A DNA stretch of 26,824 nucleotides from CAZMRW01 sp964568805 (GCA_964568805.1 CAZMRW010000066.1:1-26824); one strand, 5' to 3'. Positions 15,701 to 22,348 are shown, counted from the first letter of the stretch. Made by a program: numbers and translations. The notes: a model not told the origin generated them from the sequence alone.

Positions 15701-16113
15701 TCGGTGCCTTCAGGCCCGGCATTGGCAATCGGACTGGTGACTTCCAGGCGTCTGGGAGTTCGGCTGATAAAGTGTATAAAGCCTGTGAGCAAATCCAGCA
15801 GGGTAGGCTGGTCTGGGGCTATGCCATTGAGAGAAAGCACCGTGCCCTCGTCGAGACGCAAAACGACACCGTTTGACAGTGATAATGAAGCCCGGCTGTA
15901 CAGTTCAACTCTGACCCGGCTCCCTTCGCAAAGCACATCATGAAGTTTGGCTTGCTGCCAGTTGCCTTTACTTTCCGGATCGAAAAATACCTTGCCTTGC
16001 AAGGAATCCAGCTTTGCGCCGTAGTTATTCTTACACTTGTTATCGGTCACATTCTCCTCCGACCAACAAAGCGGTAAAAAGAATACCAATAGTGGAAAAA
16101 CCAGATAACGCAT
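12751..16113 (-). CDS. FecR-domain / TPR / outer-membrane beta-barrel fusion protein
   Basis: A large exported protein of about 1120 residues. A signal peptide (MRYLVFPLLVFFLPLCWSEE) is followed by a FecR-type domain (about 40-185; GSRVRVELYSRASLSLSNGV, LLTGFIHFIS, VTSPIANAGPEGTEFAMSV, WVYEGGVRFFNSKGSVSI). Then come many tetratricopeptide-like repeats (about 225-520; for example FRHGRIDDALFRLDAL, RMEADEAIEAFEKAIQLD, RSALAQDQFELAKERDPKDP). The C-terminal part (about 650-1120) is a beta-barrel ending in RSILGRVTINF, with TonB-receptor-like barrel strands but no obvious plug domain. I prefer the ATG at 16113 to the upstream TTG, because the protein then begins with a clean signal peptide. FecR-TPR-barrel genes are often paired with CHASE2 cyclase genes, as here. 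The barrel part is AT-rich relative to the rest. Confidence 0.85.
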   Translation of the reverse strand: MRYLVFPLLVFFLPLCWSEENVTDNKCKNNYGAKLDSLQGKVFFDPESKGNWQQAKLHDVLCEGSRVRVELYSRASLSLSNGVVLRLDEGTVLSLNGIAPDQPTLLDLLTGFIHFISRTPRRLEVTSPIANAGPEGTEFAMSVNNTQASLWVYEGGVRFFNSKGSVSIIPGQGAQALAGQAPRAQIAIRPQDAVNWALYYPPLLPYPDASAKIDAGIRTAIQDFRHGRIDDALFRLDALAPEQRSPFFYKVRGAMRLTAGRVDLAEQDIRAILANKPNDAEALALKSVLALTQNRKEEALHLANNALTSDPASPTAYSALSYAEQGRFELDKALAAADQATKFAPHDAMVWARKAELEFSKGLTKNSQKAARRALELDAGLERTQTVTGFSYLLRMEADEAIEAFEKAIQLDSTSPLARLGLGLAKIRNGDLVEGRHDLEIAAILDPNDSIVRSYLGKAYYEEKRSALAQDQFELAKERDPKDPTPYFYDALKKQSENRPVEALHDLQKAMALNDNRAVYRSKQLLDSDRAARGASLARIYDDLGFEQRGVVEAISSLQLDFSNFSAHRFLSDTYVNQVGRETAQLSELLQAKMLQPVNINPVQPHLSVAQRGLLNASGIANSTFQDFTRVFERNRPQLLVSGLAGSQNSLGDEATISGIYDKFSYSFGQFHYQTDGFTRPYGSDQYRKNTDQNHDIYNAFLQWSITDRFNTQFEFIRRESKQGDLRQKLFSSINQNYSSQYFLTENIYRGGLNVRLFHDDHFLVSYIHKDAITHKDRFTDAEGAESDSLYDEVNFYEAQYLLNRQLYNVIVGSSAYRLNQEQLLSTFKKQIPRNTENDGRYGHREYIYANLKLPRKFFGTIGLSYDYWVKNEDNFQPSIYPKSVIAPKAGLLWDINDKLKLRLAYIRGNTRPITAIQSIEPTQIAGFNQFFDDLAENSFSLYGGGLDIIIKPDVLTGIELTRRDVYNLIGGDLSFQIDSSKVYFNWTPFDQLAISTQYSYEKKIVSDTTKLSTHIAPLEIRYFDSTGIFGVLTGTYVNQALEKFNMRQPHPNASSFFLVDASVGFRFPKRYGIISLEVKNIFNKKFRYEDANELVNNIFNPTTPFIPERSILGRVTINF

Positions 16114-16145
16114 ATCCTTTCCCAAAGAAAGAGTAAGTTACTGTT

Positions 16146-16192
16146 TTACCTTGGCGATGATAATAACTCTAGCTAATGTATCATCAAGGTAA
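16146..16192. promoter_or_regulatory. Imperfect inverted repeat overlapping the FecR-gene promoter
   Basis: The left arm (16146-16162, TTACCTTGGCGATGATA) matches the reverse complement of the right arm (16179-16192, TATCATCAAGGTAA) at every base apart from a 3-base insertion. It lies 33-79 bp upstream of the FecR/barrel start codon and covers the proposed promoter. It could be an operator for a dimeric regulator or a leader hairpin. Confidence 0.45.
16160..16187 (-). promoter_or_regulatory. Candidate sigma-70 promoter for the FecR/barrel operon
   Basis: Read on the minus strand, TTGATG (complement of 16182-16187) is followed after 16 bases by TATTAT (complement of 16160-16165), about 47 bp before the start codon at 16113. 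The match is reasonable but unproven. Confidence 0.35.
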
Positions 16193-16549
16193 TAATTCAC
16201 TTATTTATTATAATTTTTTACTCTAGCATCCTGAAAATGTTGGCTAAGATGATACGCTTATCGATCCTTGTCCTATTCCGAATAATAAACTGTCTCCAAT
16301 TCATTAAAACATTCTTAAGACGTTAGACATATAACATAATATTTTGCATTCGTAAATCATTGTGCCCAATTAAAATTGGGACGGCTCAATAGTGCAGGGT
16401 TTACGTTTCGTTTTGCAATGAATCATTATATCGACCTTGCACCAGGATATAATTTAGGCGAACTTTTACTTGGCTCCCGGTCGGCCAATATCATTAAAGG
16501 CGATGAGCATCGATAACTAATATTGATGGAGATCATAGATCGAAACCAT

Positions 16550-16584
16550 AAATCCTCGATTCCACTTTACTGCATCGAGGCTAC
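16550..16584. repeat. REP-like hairpin, CCTCGAT...ATCGAGG
   Basis: CCTCGAT (16554-16560) and ATCGAGG (16574-16580) form a 7-bp stem with a 13-nt loop. The reverse complement matches copy A at 12045-12079, including loop length and the flanking GTAG and TTT, so both belong to one dispersed repeat family. Confidence 0.65.
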
Positions 16585-16643
16585 ATTTCTGCCATTCGAA
16601 GCCTTTCCAACCTGAATGATGGCCTTTGGCGAAATAACCAAAA

Positions 16644-16664
16644 ACAGCCATCGATTTTGGCTGT
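16644..16664 (-). terminator. Rho-independent-type terminator, minus strand
   Basis: On the minus strand ACAGCCA (complement of 16658-16664) and TGGCTGT (complement of 16644-16650) form a perfect 7-bp stem with a 7-nt loop. A short T-run follows directly (TTTTT, counting the last stem T). It lies 26 bases beyond the stop of the transposase-like remnant, which it would have served. Confidence 0.45.
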
Positions 16665-16689
16665 ATAGCTTGCCTACGGGGCTTATTTA

Positions 16690-16857
16690 TCAAGCCAGTT
16701 GCTGATAAATTCGGGCGTGCAGATTAATACTAAAATTTAAAATCGACATCACTACAGCAGGAAACTCACGTTGTTTAATCCGGTCATAGAAACGCCCCCC
16801 ACTCAATGTTTTACAGATGTTATGGCAGTGGCGGATAATGGTAACAAAATTAACGCT
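16690..16857 (-). pseudogene. C-terminal remnant of a transposase-like protein
   Basis: A minus-strand frame without a usable start ends at 16690-16692 and reads LSGGRFYDRIKQREFPAVVM, then SILNFSINLHARIYQQLA at its end. This phrase looks like the C terminus of an insertion-sequence transposase, with the basic, aromatic 'RFYDR.KQREFPAVV' run followed by a hydrophobic helix, but I cannot name the IS family. Upstream codons stay open into the region of the plus-strand 49-codon ORF. The rest of the transposase is gone. A terminator-like hairpin follows. Confidence 0.4.
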
Positions 16858-16874
16858 GATGGGAGTTGATGTCG

Positions 16875-17024
16875 ATGCCCGTACTGTTACGAAGATTGCT
16901 TGGTTTTATCTTATTGGCTGCAACGATTGGCCTTGCGACCTGCCAGTCATTGGTGAAAGCCGAGCCCGTGATTTCCAGCCATTCCTCCAATGCCTTTTCG
17001 CCTAACCGCTCGCAGGCGCAATAA
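16875..17024 (+). CDS. Small secreted peptide or lipoprotein-like ORF coupled to the xpaC-like gene
   Basis: This is a 49-codon ORF (MPVLLRRLLGFILLAATIGL, then ATCQSLVKAEPVISSHSSNA and FSPNRSQAQ). It has a basic start, a hydrophobic core and then a small polar tail, a typical signal peptide. Cleavage could fall after VKA, giving a tail of about 20 residues. LATC resembles a lipobox, but Thr at -1 is unusual. GGGAG lies about 10 bases before the ATG; an alternative ATG two codons earlier (16869) is too close to it. Its TAA (17022-17024) overlaps the ATG of the next gene in TAATG, which strongly suggests translational coupling. No family is recognised. The position suggests it belongs to the xpaC/telA operon. 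Confidence 0.55.
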   Translation: MPVLLRRLLGFILLAATIGLATCQSLVKAEPVISSHSSNAFSPNRSQAQ

Positions 17025-17872
17025 TGGATCGATTGAGGAAGCCCAAACGATTTTTCGCCGATACCCTGCAGCGCTATTCCCCAAGGGGCTTGCTGCTCTA
17101 TTTTCTACCGATGGCGCTGATTCCGGCGACGTTGATTGCGCTGGGGAAAGGCTCTTTGCCGGGTATCCTGGTCAATGCTGCCGGGTTTACATTTTATATG
17201 CTGGCCGCCTGGTTCTTGCGCAAGGGTTTGCAGGCAGAGTTTCTTTACTCAAAAAACCGTATCGCCCGTCCGCCCGATAGGCCGTTGAAATTGATCGCCG
17301 CTATCTTAACGGCGCTGACGACCGGCATGATTGCCTGGCTGGGTGCAGGACATTCGCTGCCGGTGGCATTGATGTTTGCCGGCGGGGCCTTTCTGGGCAT
17401 GTATTTGAGTTACGGCTTTGATCCGGCGGATAAAAAGAAGATAGCCGCCGCACACGGCTATTCCGGTGATGAAATCTTGCAGGCGCTCGAAGACTCGTCA
17501 CGCATCATCCGCAGTATCGAACAGGCCAATGACCGGATTCGAAACATCGAGTTAAACCAGCGCATCGACCGGATATGTGAGGTTGCCGACAGTATTCTGG
17601 CGGAGATTGCCGCCGATCCCAGGGATTTTCGCCGCGCGCGTAAATTCCTCAACGTTTATCTGGATGGCGCCCGTCAGGTGACGGAAGGCTACGCCAGGAC
17701 CCATCCGCAATCCCAAATCGGTGAACTGGAACAGAATTTCCGCAATGTGCTGGAAACCATTGAATCGGTATTTCAGGAACAGCATCAAAAACTACTGGAA
17801 GAGGATGTTTTTGATCTGGACGTAAAAATTGAGGTTTTAACCACGCAACTCAAACGGGAAGGCATTCTTTGA
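17024..17872 (+). CDS. XpaC-like membrane protein (5-bromo-4-chloroindolyl phosphate hydrolysis family)
   Basis: A 282-residue protein matching the XpaC-type family commonly encoded beside telA. Four hydrophobic segments occur in the first half: about 23-43 (GLLLYFLPMALIPATLIALG), 45-65 (ILVNAAGFTFYMLAAWFL), 88-109 and 111-131 (ALMFAGGAFLGMYLSYGF). The second half is cytosolic and helical, with the family-typical DEILQALEDSSRIIRSIEQA, then FRRARKFLNVYLDGARQV and TIESVFQEQHQKLLEEDVFD. The biochemical role is uncertain: the family name comes from a phenotype, and a link to envelope stress or toxic-anion tolerance is suggested only by the TelA pairing. The start overlaps the upstream small ORF, and telA follows after 27 bp. 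Confidence 0.85.
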   Translation: MDRLRKPKRFFADTLQRYSPRGLLLYFLPMALIPATLIALGKGSLPGILVNAAGFTFYMLAAWFLRKGLQAEFLYSKNRIARPPDRPLKLIAAILTALTTGMIAWLGAGHSLPVALMFAGGAFLGMYLSYGFDPADKKKIAAAHGYSGDEILQALEDSSRIIRSIEQANDRIRNIELNQRIDRICEVADSILAEIAADPRDFRRARKFLNVYLDGARQVTEGYARTHPQSQIGELEQNFRNVLETIESVFQEQHQKLLEEDVFDLDVKIEVLTTQLKREGIL

Positions 17873-17899
17873 TGCCGTCAAACCATAGAGGAAGTCATC

Positions 17900-19054
17900 A
17901 TGAGCGAACAGCAGGCATCTACGTCAGATCAAACAAAGGTAAATTCTGCGGAAAGTCCGTTAATCAAGGAAATTGTTCCCGGCGTCACCGCCGATATGAT
18001 TCCGCTTGCCGAGGCGCCGCCGGAGAAGCAGCAACGGATCCGCCAGTTGCAGAACGAAATCAATGTCGGCGATTCCCACTCGATCATTTTTTTCGGCAGC
18101 AAGGCCCAGGAACAGTTGACCACGATTTCCGACCGCATGCTGGATGGCGTTAAAAATAAGGATGTCGGTCCTGCCGGCGACGATCTGAATGAGATGGTGG
18201 CGACGATACGCGGTTTCGAGGTCGACGATCTGGACCCGAACAAGAAGCAGGGCCTATTCGACCGATTACTGGGCAGGTCCAAACCGGTCGTCAAATTCCT
18301 GCAGCAATACGAAGAAGTGCGCAAACAGATCGATGCCATCACCGACAAGCTGGAGCGGCATAAGACCAGTTTGCTGACCGACATCACTTCGCTGGATCGT
18401 CTCTATCAGGCCAACCTGGATTACTTCCACACACTGGAGGATTATATCGCCGCAGGCGTTGAGAAGCTGCGCCAGCTGGACGAAATCGTTATTCCGGAAC
18501 AGGCGAAACAGGCCGAAGCCAGCGGCGAAGTCATTGCTGCGCAAGCCCTGCGCGATATGCGCGCCGCCCGCGACGATCTTGAGCGGCGCGTGCATGACTT
18601 GCGCCTGACCCGGCAGGTTTCGATGCAAAGTCTTCCGGGCATCCGCCTGGTGCAGGAAAACGATAAGGGCCTGGTCAACAAGATCAATTCAACCATCGTC
18701 AACACGGTGCCGTTGTGGCGGCAGCAACTGGCGACAGCAGTGACCATTTACCGCTCGTCGCAGGCGGCCGAAACGGTCAAGGCGGCGACCGATCTGACCA
18801 ATGAACTGCTGGCGGCGAATGCCGAAAACCTGAAACTGGCCAACGCCGAAACCCGGAAACAGCTGGAACGCGGCGTCTTCGACATCGAAACAGTCAAGAA
18901 AGCCAATGATGCGCTCATTGCGACGATAGAAGAAAGCCTGCAGATCGCCGATCAGGGCAAAAAGATGCGCAGCGAAGCGGTCGCGCAACTCGAGCAATGC
19001 GAAACCGAATTGCGCCATACTCTGGCGTCAGCGCATGCCAAGTCAGCCGGTTAA
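17900..19054 (+). CDS. TelA/KlaA-family toxic anion resistance protein
   Basis: A 384-residue soluble helical protein of the TelA family (PF05816). Typical features are an N-terminal linker region, SHSIIFFGSKAQEQLTTISD, the GLFDRLLGRSKPVVKFLQQY motif, IDAITDKLERHKTSLLTDIT, LDRLYQANLDYFHTLEDYIA, and the long coiled-coil helices ending in LEQCETELRHTLASAH. A GAGGA site upstream supports the start. Family members were named for tellurite resistance on plasmids, but chromosomal homologues paired with XpaC appear to act in envelope stress, by an unknown mechanism. It forms an operon with the XpaC-like gene 27 bp upstream. An 11-bp inverted repeat begins inside its last codons. Confidence 0.92.
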   Translation: MSEQQASTSDQTKVNSAESPLIKEIVPGVTADMIPLAEAPPEKQQRIRQLQNEINVGDSHSIIFFGSKAQEQLTTISDRMLDGVKNKDVGPAGDDLNEMVATIRGFEVDDLDPNKKQGLFDRLLGRSKPVVKFLQQYEEVRKQIDAITDKLERHKTSLLTDITSLDRLYQANLDYFHTLEDYIAAGVEKLRQLDEIVIPEQAKQAEASGEVIAAQALRDMRAARDDLERRVHDLRLTRQVSMQSLPGIRLVQENDKGLVNKINSTIVNTVPLWRQQLATAVTIYRSSQAAETVKAATDLTNELLAANAENLKLANAETRKQLERGVFDIETVKKANDALIATIEESLQIADQGKKMRSEAVAQLEQCETELRHTLASAHAKSAG

Positions 19055-19085
19055 CACTGAAATTGCCCATGGATTTAACCGGCTG
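19044..19085 (+). terminator. Stem-loop at the end of the telA-like gene
   Basis: CAGCCGGTTAA (19044-19054) and TTAACCGGCTG (19075-19085) form a perfect 11-bp stem around a 20-nt loop, and the left arm contains the stop codon. No T-tract follows, so it may be a transcript-end stabiliser or a bidirectional barrier facing the convergent DUF2058 gene rather than a classical terminator. Confidence 0.5.
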
Positions 19086-19142
19086 AATTTGCCGGATTGA
19101 AGACCTTCGATATTCAGGATGGGCTCTGACTTATTTTTAAAT

Positions 19143-19715
19143 TTACCACATCAAATCATCGGGGATTTCATAGCCGGCATAAGGATCGTTTTTTTCAACC
19201 GGGTTGCTATTCGGCTCATTCAATACAATCACACTGTTCGTATTGCGATCCTTTATTTTTACTGCGATATCTGCGTTAACGACTTCATAGCGTTTCCCAA
19301 GCTTGACAATGGCTAGCCGTCCGGAAGCAATTTGCTCGCGCATGTGCGGCGGTACGAACAGCTTTTTAACTTTATTGTTATCGGTAAAATGATAGGCTGA
19401 ACGATCGTCATACTGATCGACCGCATCTTCATCTATTTTTATACGATGCTGCTCGATCAGCTGCCTGACCTGGGCGGCGATCTGTTTTTGTTCTTCCTGT
19501 TGCTGTTTTAATTTATTAAGCTCGCGGTCCCGCTCCAGCTTCTCGGCCTGGGCTTTCAAGGCAAGCTCCTTGGCTTCATCAACCTGTTGCACCTTATTAT
19601 TGCGCTGCAGTTGGCTTTGCTTGTGTTTTTCGGTTTTGACGCTTTTGGCTTTAGCCGCGCTAACCAAACCCGACTGTAACAATTGTTCCTGCAACGATAA
19701 CTTTTTTTGGCTCAT
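19143..19715 (-). CDS. DUF2058-family protein (YaiL-like)
   Basis: A 190-residue soluble protein matching DUF2058. Its N terminus, LSLQEQLLQSGLVSAAKAKS, is the family's typical start. A long, highly charged coiled coil rich in Lys/Glu/Gln follows (about 25-105, for example ELNKLKQQQEEQKQIAAQVR). A small C-terminal domain has YHFTDNNKVKKLFVPPHMRE and GRLAIVKLGKRYEVV, with the conserved C-terminal DDPYA-like sequence (KNDPYAGYEIPDDLMW). The YaiL family has been described as nucleoprotein/polysome-associated, but its function is not established. It is convergent with telA and divergent from msrB, and probably monocistronic. Confidence 0.88.
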   Translation of the reverse strand: MSQKKLSLQEQLLQSGLVSAAKAKSVKTEKHKQSQLQRNNKVQQVDEAKELALKAQAEKLERDRELNKLKQQQEEQKQIAAQVRQLIEQHRIKIDEDAVDQYDDRSAYHFTDNNKVKKLFVPPHMREQIASGRLAIVKLGKRYEVVNADIAVKIKDRNTNSVIVLNEPNSNPVEKNDPYAGYEIPDDLMW

Positions 19716-19811
19716 AAGCTAGTTCACTCAATATAATCCGGACGGCTCCAATTATATAGCCCCCGGCCTCACTCTAAAAGATGATAATAGTGTATTAAGC
19801 CGGCCTCGGTT

Positions 19812-19840
19812 TTGGCGATCCGATTTGACGAGGGTACAAT
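19812..19840 (+). promoter_or_regulatory. Candidate sigma-70 promoter for msrB
   Basis: TTGGCG (19812-19817) and TACAAT (19835-19840) are separated by 17 bases. The start codon lies 30 bp further on, preceded by a strong AGGAGGT (19857-19863). It is well placed for the msrB/aminopeptidase pair. Confidence 0.5.
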
Positions 19841-19870
19841 GACAACTACTGACAAGAGGAGGTACAGGCG

Positions 19871-20269
19871 ATGACAGAAAACAATAAAAATAATGATGAA
19901 CAATGGCAGGATAAATTAACGGCCGAACAATTCAATATTTGCCGGCTGAAAGGCACCGAAGCGCCTTTCACCGGAAAATATGTCGATTGTAAAAAAGAAG
20001 GCATTTATCACTGCGTTTGCTGTGGCAGTCCATTGTTCGATTCCAGCAACAAATACGATTCGGGTTCGGGTTGGCCGAGTTTTTGGGATGTATTGTCTAA
20101 AGACAGTGTCGCCGAGCATTTTGACATCAGTCATGGCATGCGCAGAGTGGAAGTCACCTGTAAATCCTGCGGCGCACATTTGGGCCATGTCTTCAATGAC
20201 GGCCCTAAACCGACCGGCCTGCGTTACTGCATCAATTCCGCGTCACTGGATTTGAAAGAAAAATCATGA
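19871..20269 (+). CDS. msrB: Peptide-methionine (R)-S-oxide reductase
   Basis: A 132-residue MsrB, the enzyme that reduces the R form of methionine sulfoxide in proteins. The four structural zinc cysteines are visible as two CxxC pairs: Cys48/Cys51 (YHCVCCGSPLF) and Cys97/Cys100 (CKSCGAHLGHVF). The catalytic Cys120 lies in LRYCINSASL, and the family-typical SGSGWPSF is at 64-71. It is cytosolic, with no signal peptide. The start is supported by AGGAGGT 7 bases upstream and a good promoter. Its last bases (ATGA, 20266-20269) overlap the start of the M18 aminopeptidase gene, so the two are one transcriptional unit. They may form a protein-repair and turnover pair, though that is inference. Confidence 0.96.
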   Translation: MTENNKNNDEQWQDKLTAEQFNICRLKGTEAPFTGKYVDCKKEGIYHCVCCGSPLFDSSNKYDSGSGWPSFWDVLSKDSVAEHFDISHGMRRVEVTCKSCGAHLGHVFNDGPKPTGLRYCINSASLDLKEKS

Positions 20270-21570
20270 ACGCAAGAATACAGGTACAAGACTTACTGGA
20301 TTTTATCGATGCCAGCCCCAGTCCCTGGCACGCCGTTCAAAGCATTGAGTTTCAACTGGCCAGGTTCCGGTTTGTCAAACTGGACGAAACGGCAAAATGG
20401 TCGTTACAACCGGGAGGACGCTATTATGTCATCCGGGATGATTCGTCTATTGCGTTGTTCGTCACAGGGCAAAAACCGATCGCTGAAACCGGCTTCAAAA
20501 TCATCGGTGCCCATACCGATTCGCCGGGACTTCGGATCAAACCCAATGCCGCCAGTTGCATCGACGGCTTGGTCCGGCTGGGCGTGGAAGTATACGGCGG
20601 ACCGATTCTGGCGACCTTCAGCGACCGGGATCTGAGCCTTGCGGGCCGTATTGCTTACCGGGATCAACAGGGTCAGATCGCCAGCAGTCTGGTGCGGTTT
20701 GATGAAGTCTTGCTGCGCCTACCTAATCTGGCTATTCACATGAACAGAGGCGTCAATGATGACGGATTGAAATTCAACAAGCAGATGGAATTGCCATTGA
20801 TCCTGTCGGTACTGGCCGAACAGCAATTACCCCAGCCGTACTTTTTATCTCTTCTTGAAGAACTGTCCGGCATAGAATCGGCGCATATCCTATCGTGGGA
20901 TATGGCTGTCTATGACACCCAGAAAGGCGCATTCTGGGGCGCCGAACAGGAATTCTTTGCCGATAGCCAGCTGGATAATCTTGCCTCCTGTCATGCCGGT
21001 CTTCAGGCGTTGCTGGATGAGACCATACTGGATGAGGCCGATTCCACCCTGGTTTGCGTCTTCTTCGACCATGAAGAAATCGGCAGCGAGAGCAATAAAG
21101 GCGCCGACGGCAGTTTCCTGACCGATATGTTGCAGCGTATTGCGCTAGCCTCGGCGACAGACCGCGAAGACTACGCCAGGGCGCTGGCCCAAAGTTTCCT
21201 GATCAGCGCCGATATGGCGCATGCCTACCAGCCCAATTTTCCCAATGCCTATGATCCGGATCACAAGGTCATGATCAACAAGGGGCCGGTAATCAAGGTC
21301 AACGCCGGCCACCGCTACAGTTCGGAAAGCATTTCCGAAGCCCTGTTTATCCACTGGTGCGAAGAGTCCGGCGTGCCCTACCAGAAATACTCGCATCGCA
21401 GCGATATACCCTGCGGTAGCACGATAGGGCCGATTGCGTCGGCGAAACTCGGCATTCGCGCCGTCGATGTCGGCTGTCCTATGTGGGCGATGCACAGCAT
21501 CAGAGAGAGCGCGGGGGTGCTGGATCATGATTACATGATCAGGGTAATGAGGCGTTTTTTTATCGATTGA
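20266..21570 (+). CDS. apeB: M18-family aminopeptidase (ApeB/DAP2-like)
   Basis: A 434-residue cytosolic metallo-aminopeptidase of family M18, a dizinc enzyme that trims N-terminal residues from peptides. The metal and catalytic landmarks are seen in order: KIIGAHTDSPGLRIKPN (His83, Asp85), DSQLDNLASCHAGL, VFFDHEEIGSESNKGADG (Glu pair), SADMAHAYQPNFPNAYDPDH, and MWAMHSIRESAG (C-terminal His). Other family signatures are VNDDGLKFNKQMELP and GSTIGPIASAKLGIRAVDVG. Length matches the bacterial family (about 430). It overlaps msrB by four bases. The gene symbol is by family resemblance. Confidence 0.93.
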   Translation: MNARIQVQDLLDFIDASPSPWHAVQSIEFQLARFRFVKLDETAKWSLQPGGRYYVIRDDSSIALFVTGQKPIAETGFKIIGAHTDSPGLRIKPNAASCIDGLVRLGVEVYGGPILATFSDRDLSLAGRIAYRDQQGQIASSLVRFDEVLLRLPNLAIHMNRGVNDDGLKFNKQMELPLILSVLAEQQLPQPYFLSLLEELSGIESAHILSWDMAVYDTQKGAFWGAEQEFFADSQLDNLASCHAGLQALLDETILDEADSTLVCVFFDHEEIGSESNKGADGSFLTDMLQRIALASATDREDYARALAQSFLISADMAHAYQPNFPNAYDPDHKVMINKGPVIKVNAGHRYSSESISEALFIHWCEESGVPYQKYSHRSDIPCGSTIGPIASAKLGIRAVDVGCPMWAMHSIRESAGVLDHDYMIRVMRRFFID

Positions 21571-21749
21571 GGACATCCCTCCTCTCTAAATTCCGGCAAA
21601 ATCGAATTGATCTGTTGAATTGAATTCGTCTCCTTAAAAAAGGTCTCATTATGCGAATAGAATTTCGATTTTAATACTTTTTTTACGGCAACGATCTACG
21701 GATCAACATAATACATCGCCATCGTCAAGTCATCTTGGGGAGATAAGGA

Positions 21750-22283
21750 ATGAAACTGCATTCGTTATTACTGTGTTTATTATTGAGTGGCTGTTCGAAT
21801 CTGCCCCCTGCCATAAAAGATGCCCCGGTCGTCGATATTTCCTATAGCCAGGCAAGTAAAAGTATAAACAGCTATAAGGATGCGCCAGTTCGCTGGGGCG
21901 GCACGATTATTGAAGTCGAAAACGAACAAAATTACAGCCTGGTACAGATCATGTACTATCCCCTCAATTATTATGGCCAACCCCAGCTTACCAAATCTTA
22001 TGAAGGACGCTTTGCGATAAAAAGCCCTGAGTTTCTCGATCCGGCTGTTTATACCAAAAACACGGAAATCACCGTTGCAGGAACATTTAACGGCGATATC
22101 GAACGCGTCATTGGCAACAAAACTATCCGCTTGCCGCTGATTTCAGCGACAGTGATATACTTATGGCCTGAATCCGACCGGTATGGTTATTACGGATATG
22201 GCGGTTACGGTTTTGGCTACGGCTATCCCTATTATGGCTACCCTTATTACTGGGGAACGTATTATTGGCCATATCGCTGGTAG
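21750..22283 (+). CDS. Slp-family outer-membrane lipoprotein with an aromatic, Gly/Tyr-rich tail
   Basis: A 177-residue lipoprotein. A type II signal peptide ends at the lipobox LLSGC with Cys15 as the lipidated residue. The Slp domain (about 30-145) contains VRWGGTIIEVENEQNYSLVQ, IMYYPLNYYGQPQ and AGTFNGDIERVIGNKTIRLP, the usual family phrases. Slp proteins are outer-membrane lipoproteins induced by starvation or acid stress in enterics; their molecular role is unclear. The odd feature is the last about 34 residues, almost entirely Tyr, Gly, Trp, Phe and Pro (GYYGYGGYGFGYGYPYYGYP...), a low-complexity tail. GGGGAG at 21737-21742 supports the start. No close operon partner is seen. Confidence 0.85.
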   Translation: MKLHSLLLCLLLSGCSNLPPAIKDAPVVDISYSQASKSINSYKDAPVRWGGTIIEVENEQNYSLVQIMYYPLNYYGQPQLTKSYEGRFAIKSPEFLDPAVYTKNTEITVAGTFNGDIERVIGNKTIRLPLISATVIYLWPESDRYGYYGYGGYGFGYGYPYYGYPYYWGTYYWPYRW

Positions 22284-22310
22284 CCGTTCATTTGTTTATT
22301 CAAAAGACGG

Positions 22311-22334
22311 CAGAACCCGATGAGCCGGGTGCTG
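22311..22334 (+). terminator. Hairpin after the slp-like gene
   Basis: CAG-a-ACCCG (22311-22319) pairs with CGGGT-g-CTG (22326-22334) with one mismatch and a short loop, followed by TTTATA. It is a plausible but weak terminator. Confidence 0.35.
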
Positions 22335-22348
22335 TTTATAGCGTTTGC

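Larger units (their letters stand above)
16126..16868. other. Long intergenic region with regulatory and repeat elements
   Basis: Besides the separately listed items (inverted repeat and promoter at 16146-16192, hairpin repeat at 16550-16584, terminator-like hairpin at 16644-16664, transposase-like tail at 16690-16857), it holds a perfect palindrome CCCAAT-TAAA-ATTGGG at 16365-16380. A 32-codon plus-strand frame at 16418-16516 (MNHYIDLAPGYNLGELLLGS...) has no ribosome-binding site, so I do not call it a gene. Confidence 0.45.

Noticed and set aside
16418..16516. Short plus-strand frame MNHYIDLAPGYNLGELLLGS...
   Set aside because: Only 32 codons with no ribosome-binding site or coupling to a neighbour, so it cannot be told from chance.
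21800..22280. Possible CRISPR-like or tandem repeat signal from the TATGG/TTACGG runs
   Set aside because: The repeats are codons of a Tyr/Gly-rich protein tail. No regularly spaced direct repeat with unique spacers exists here or anywhere else in the window.
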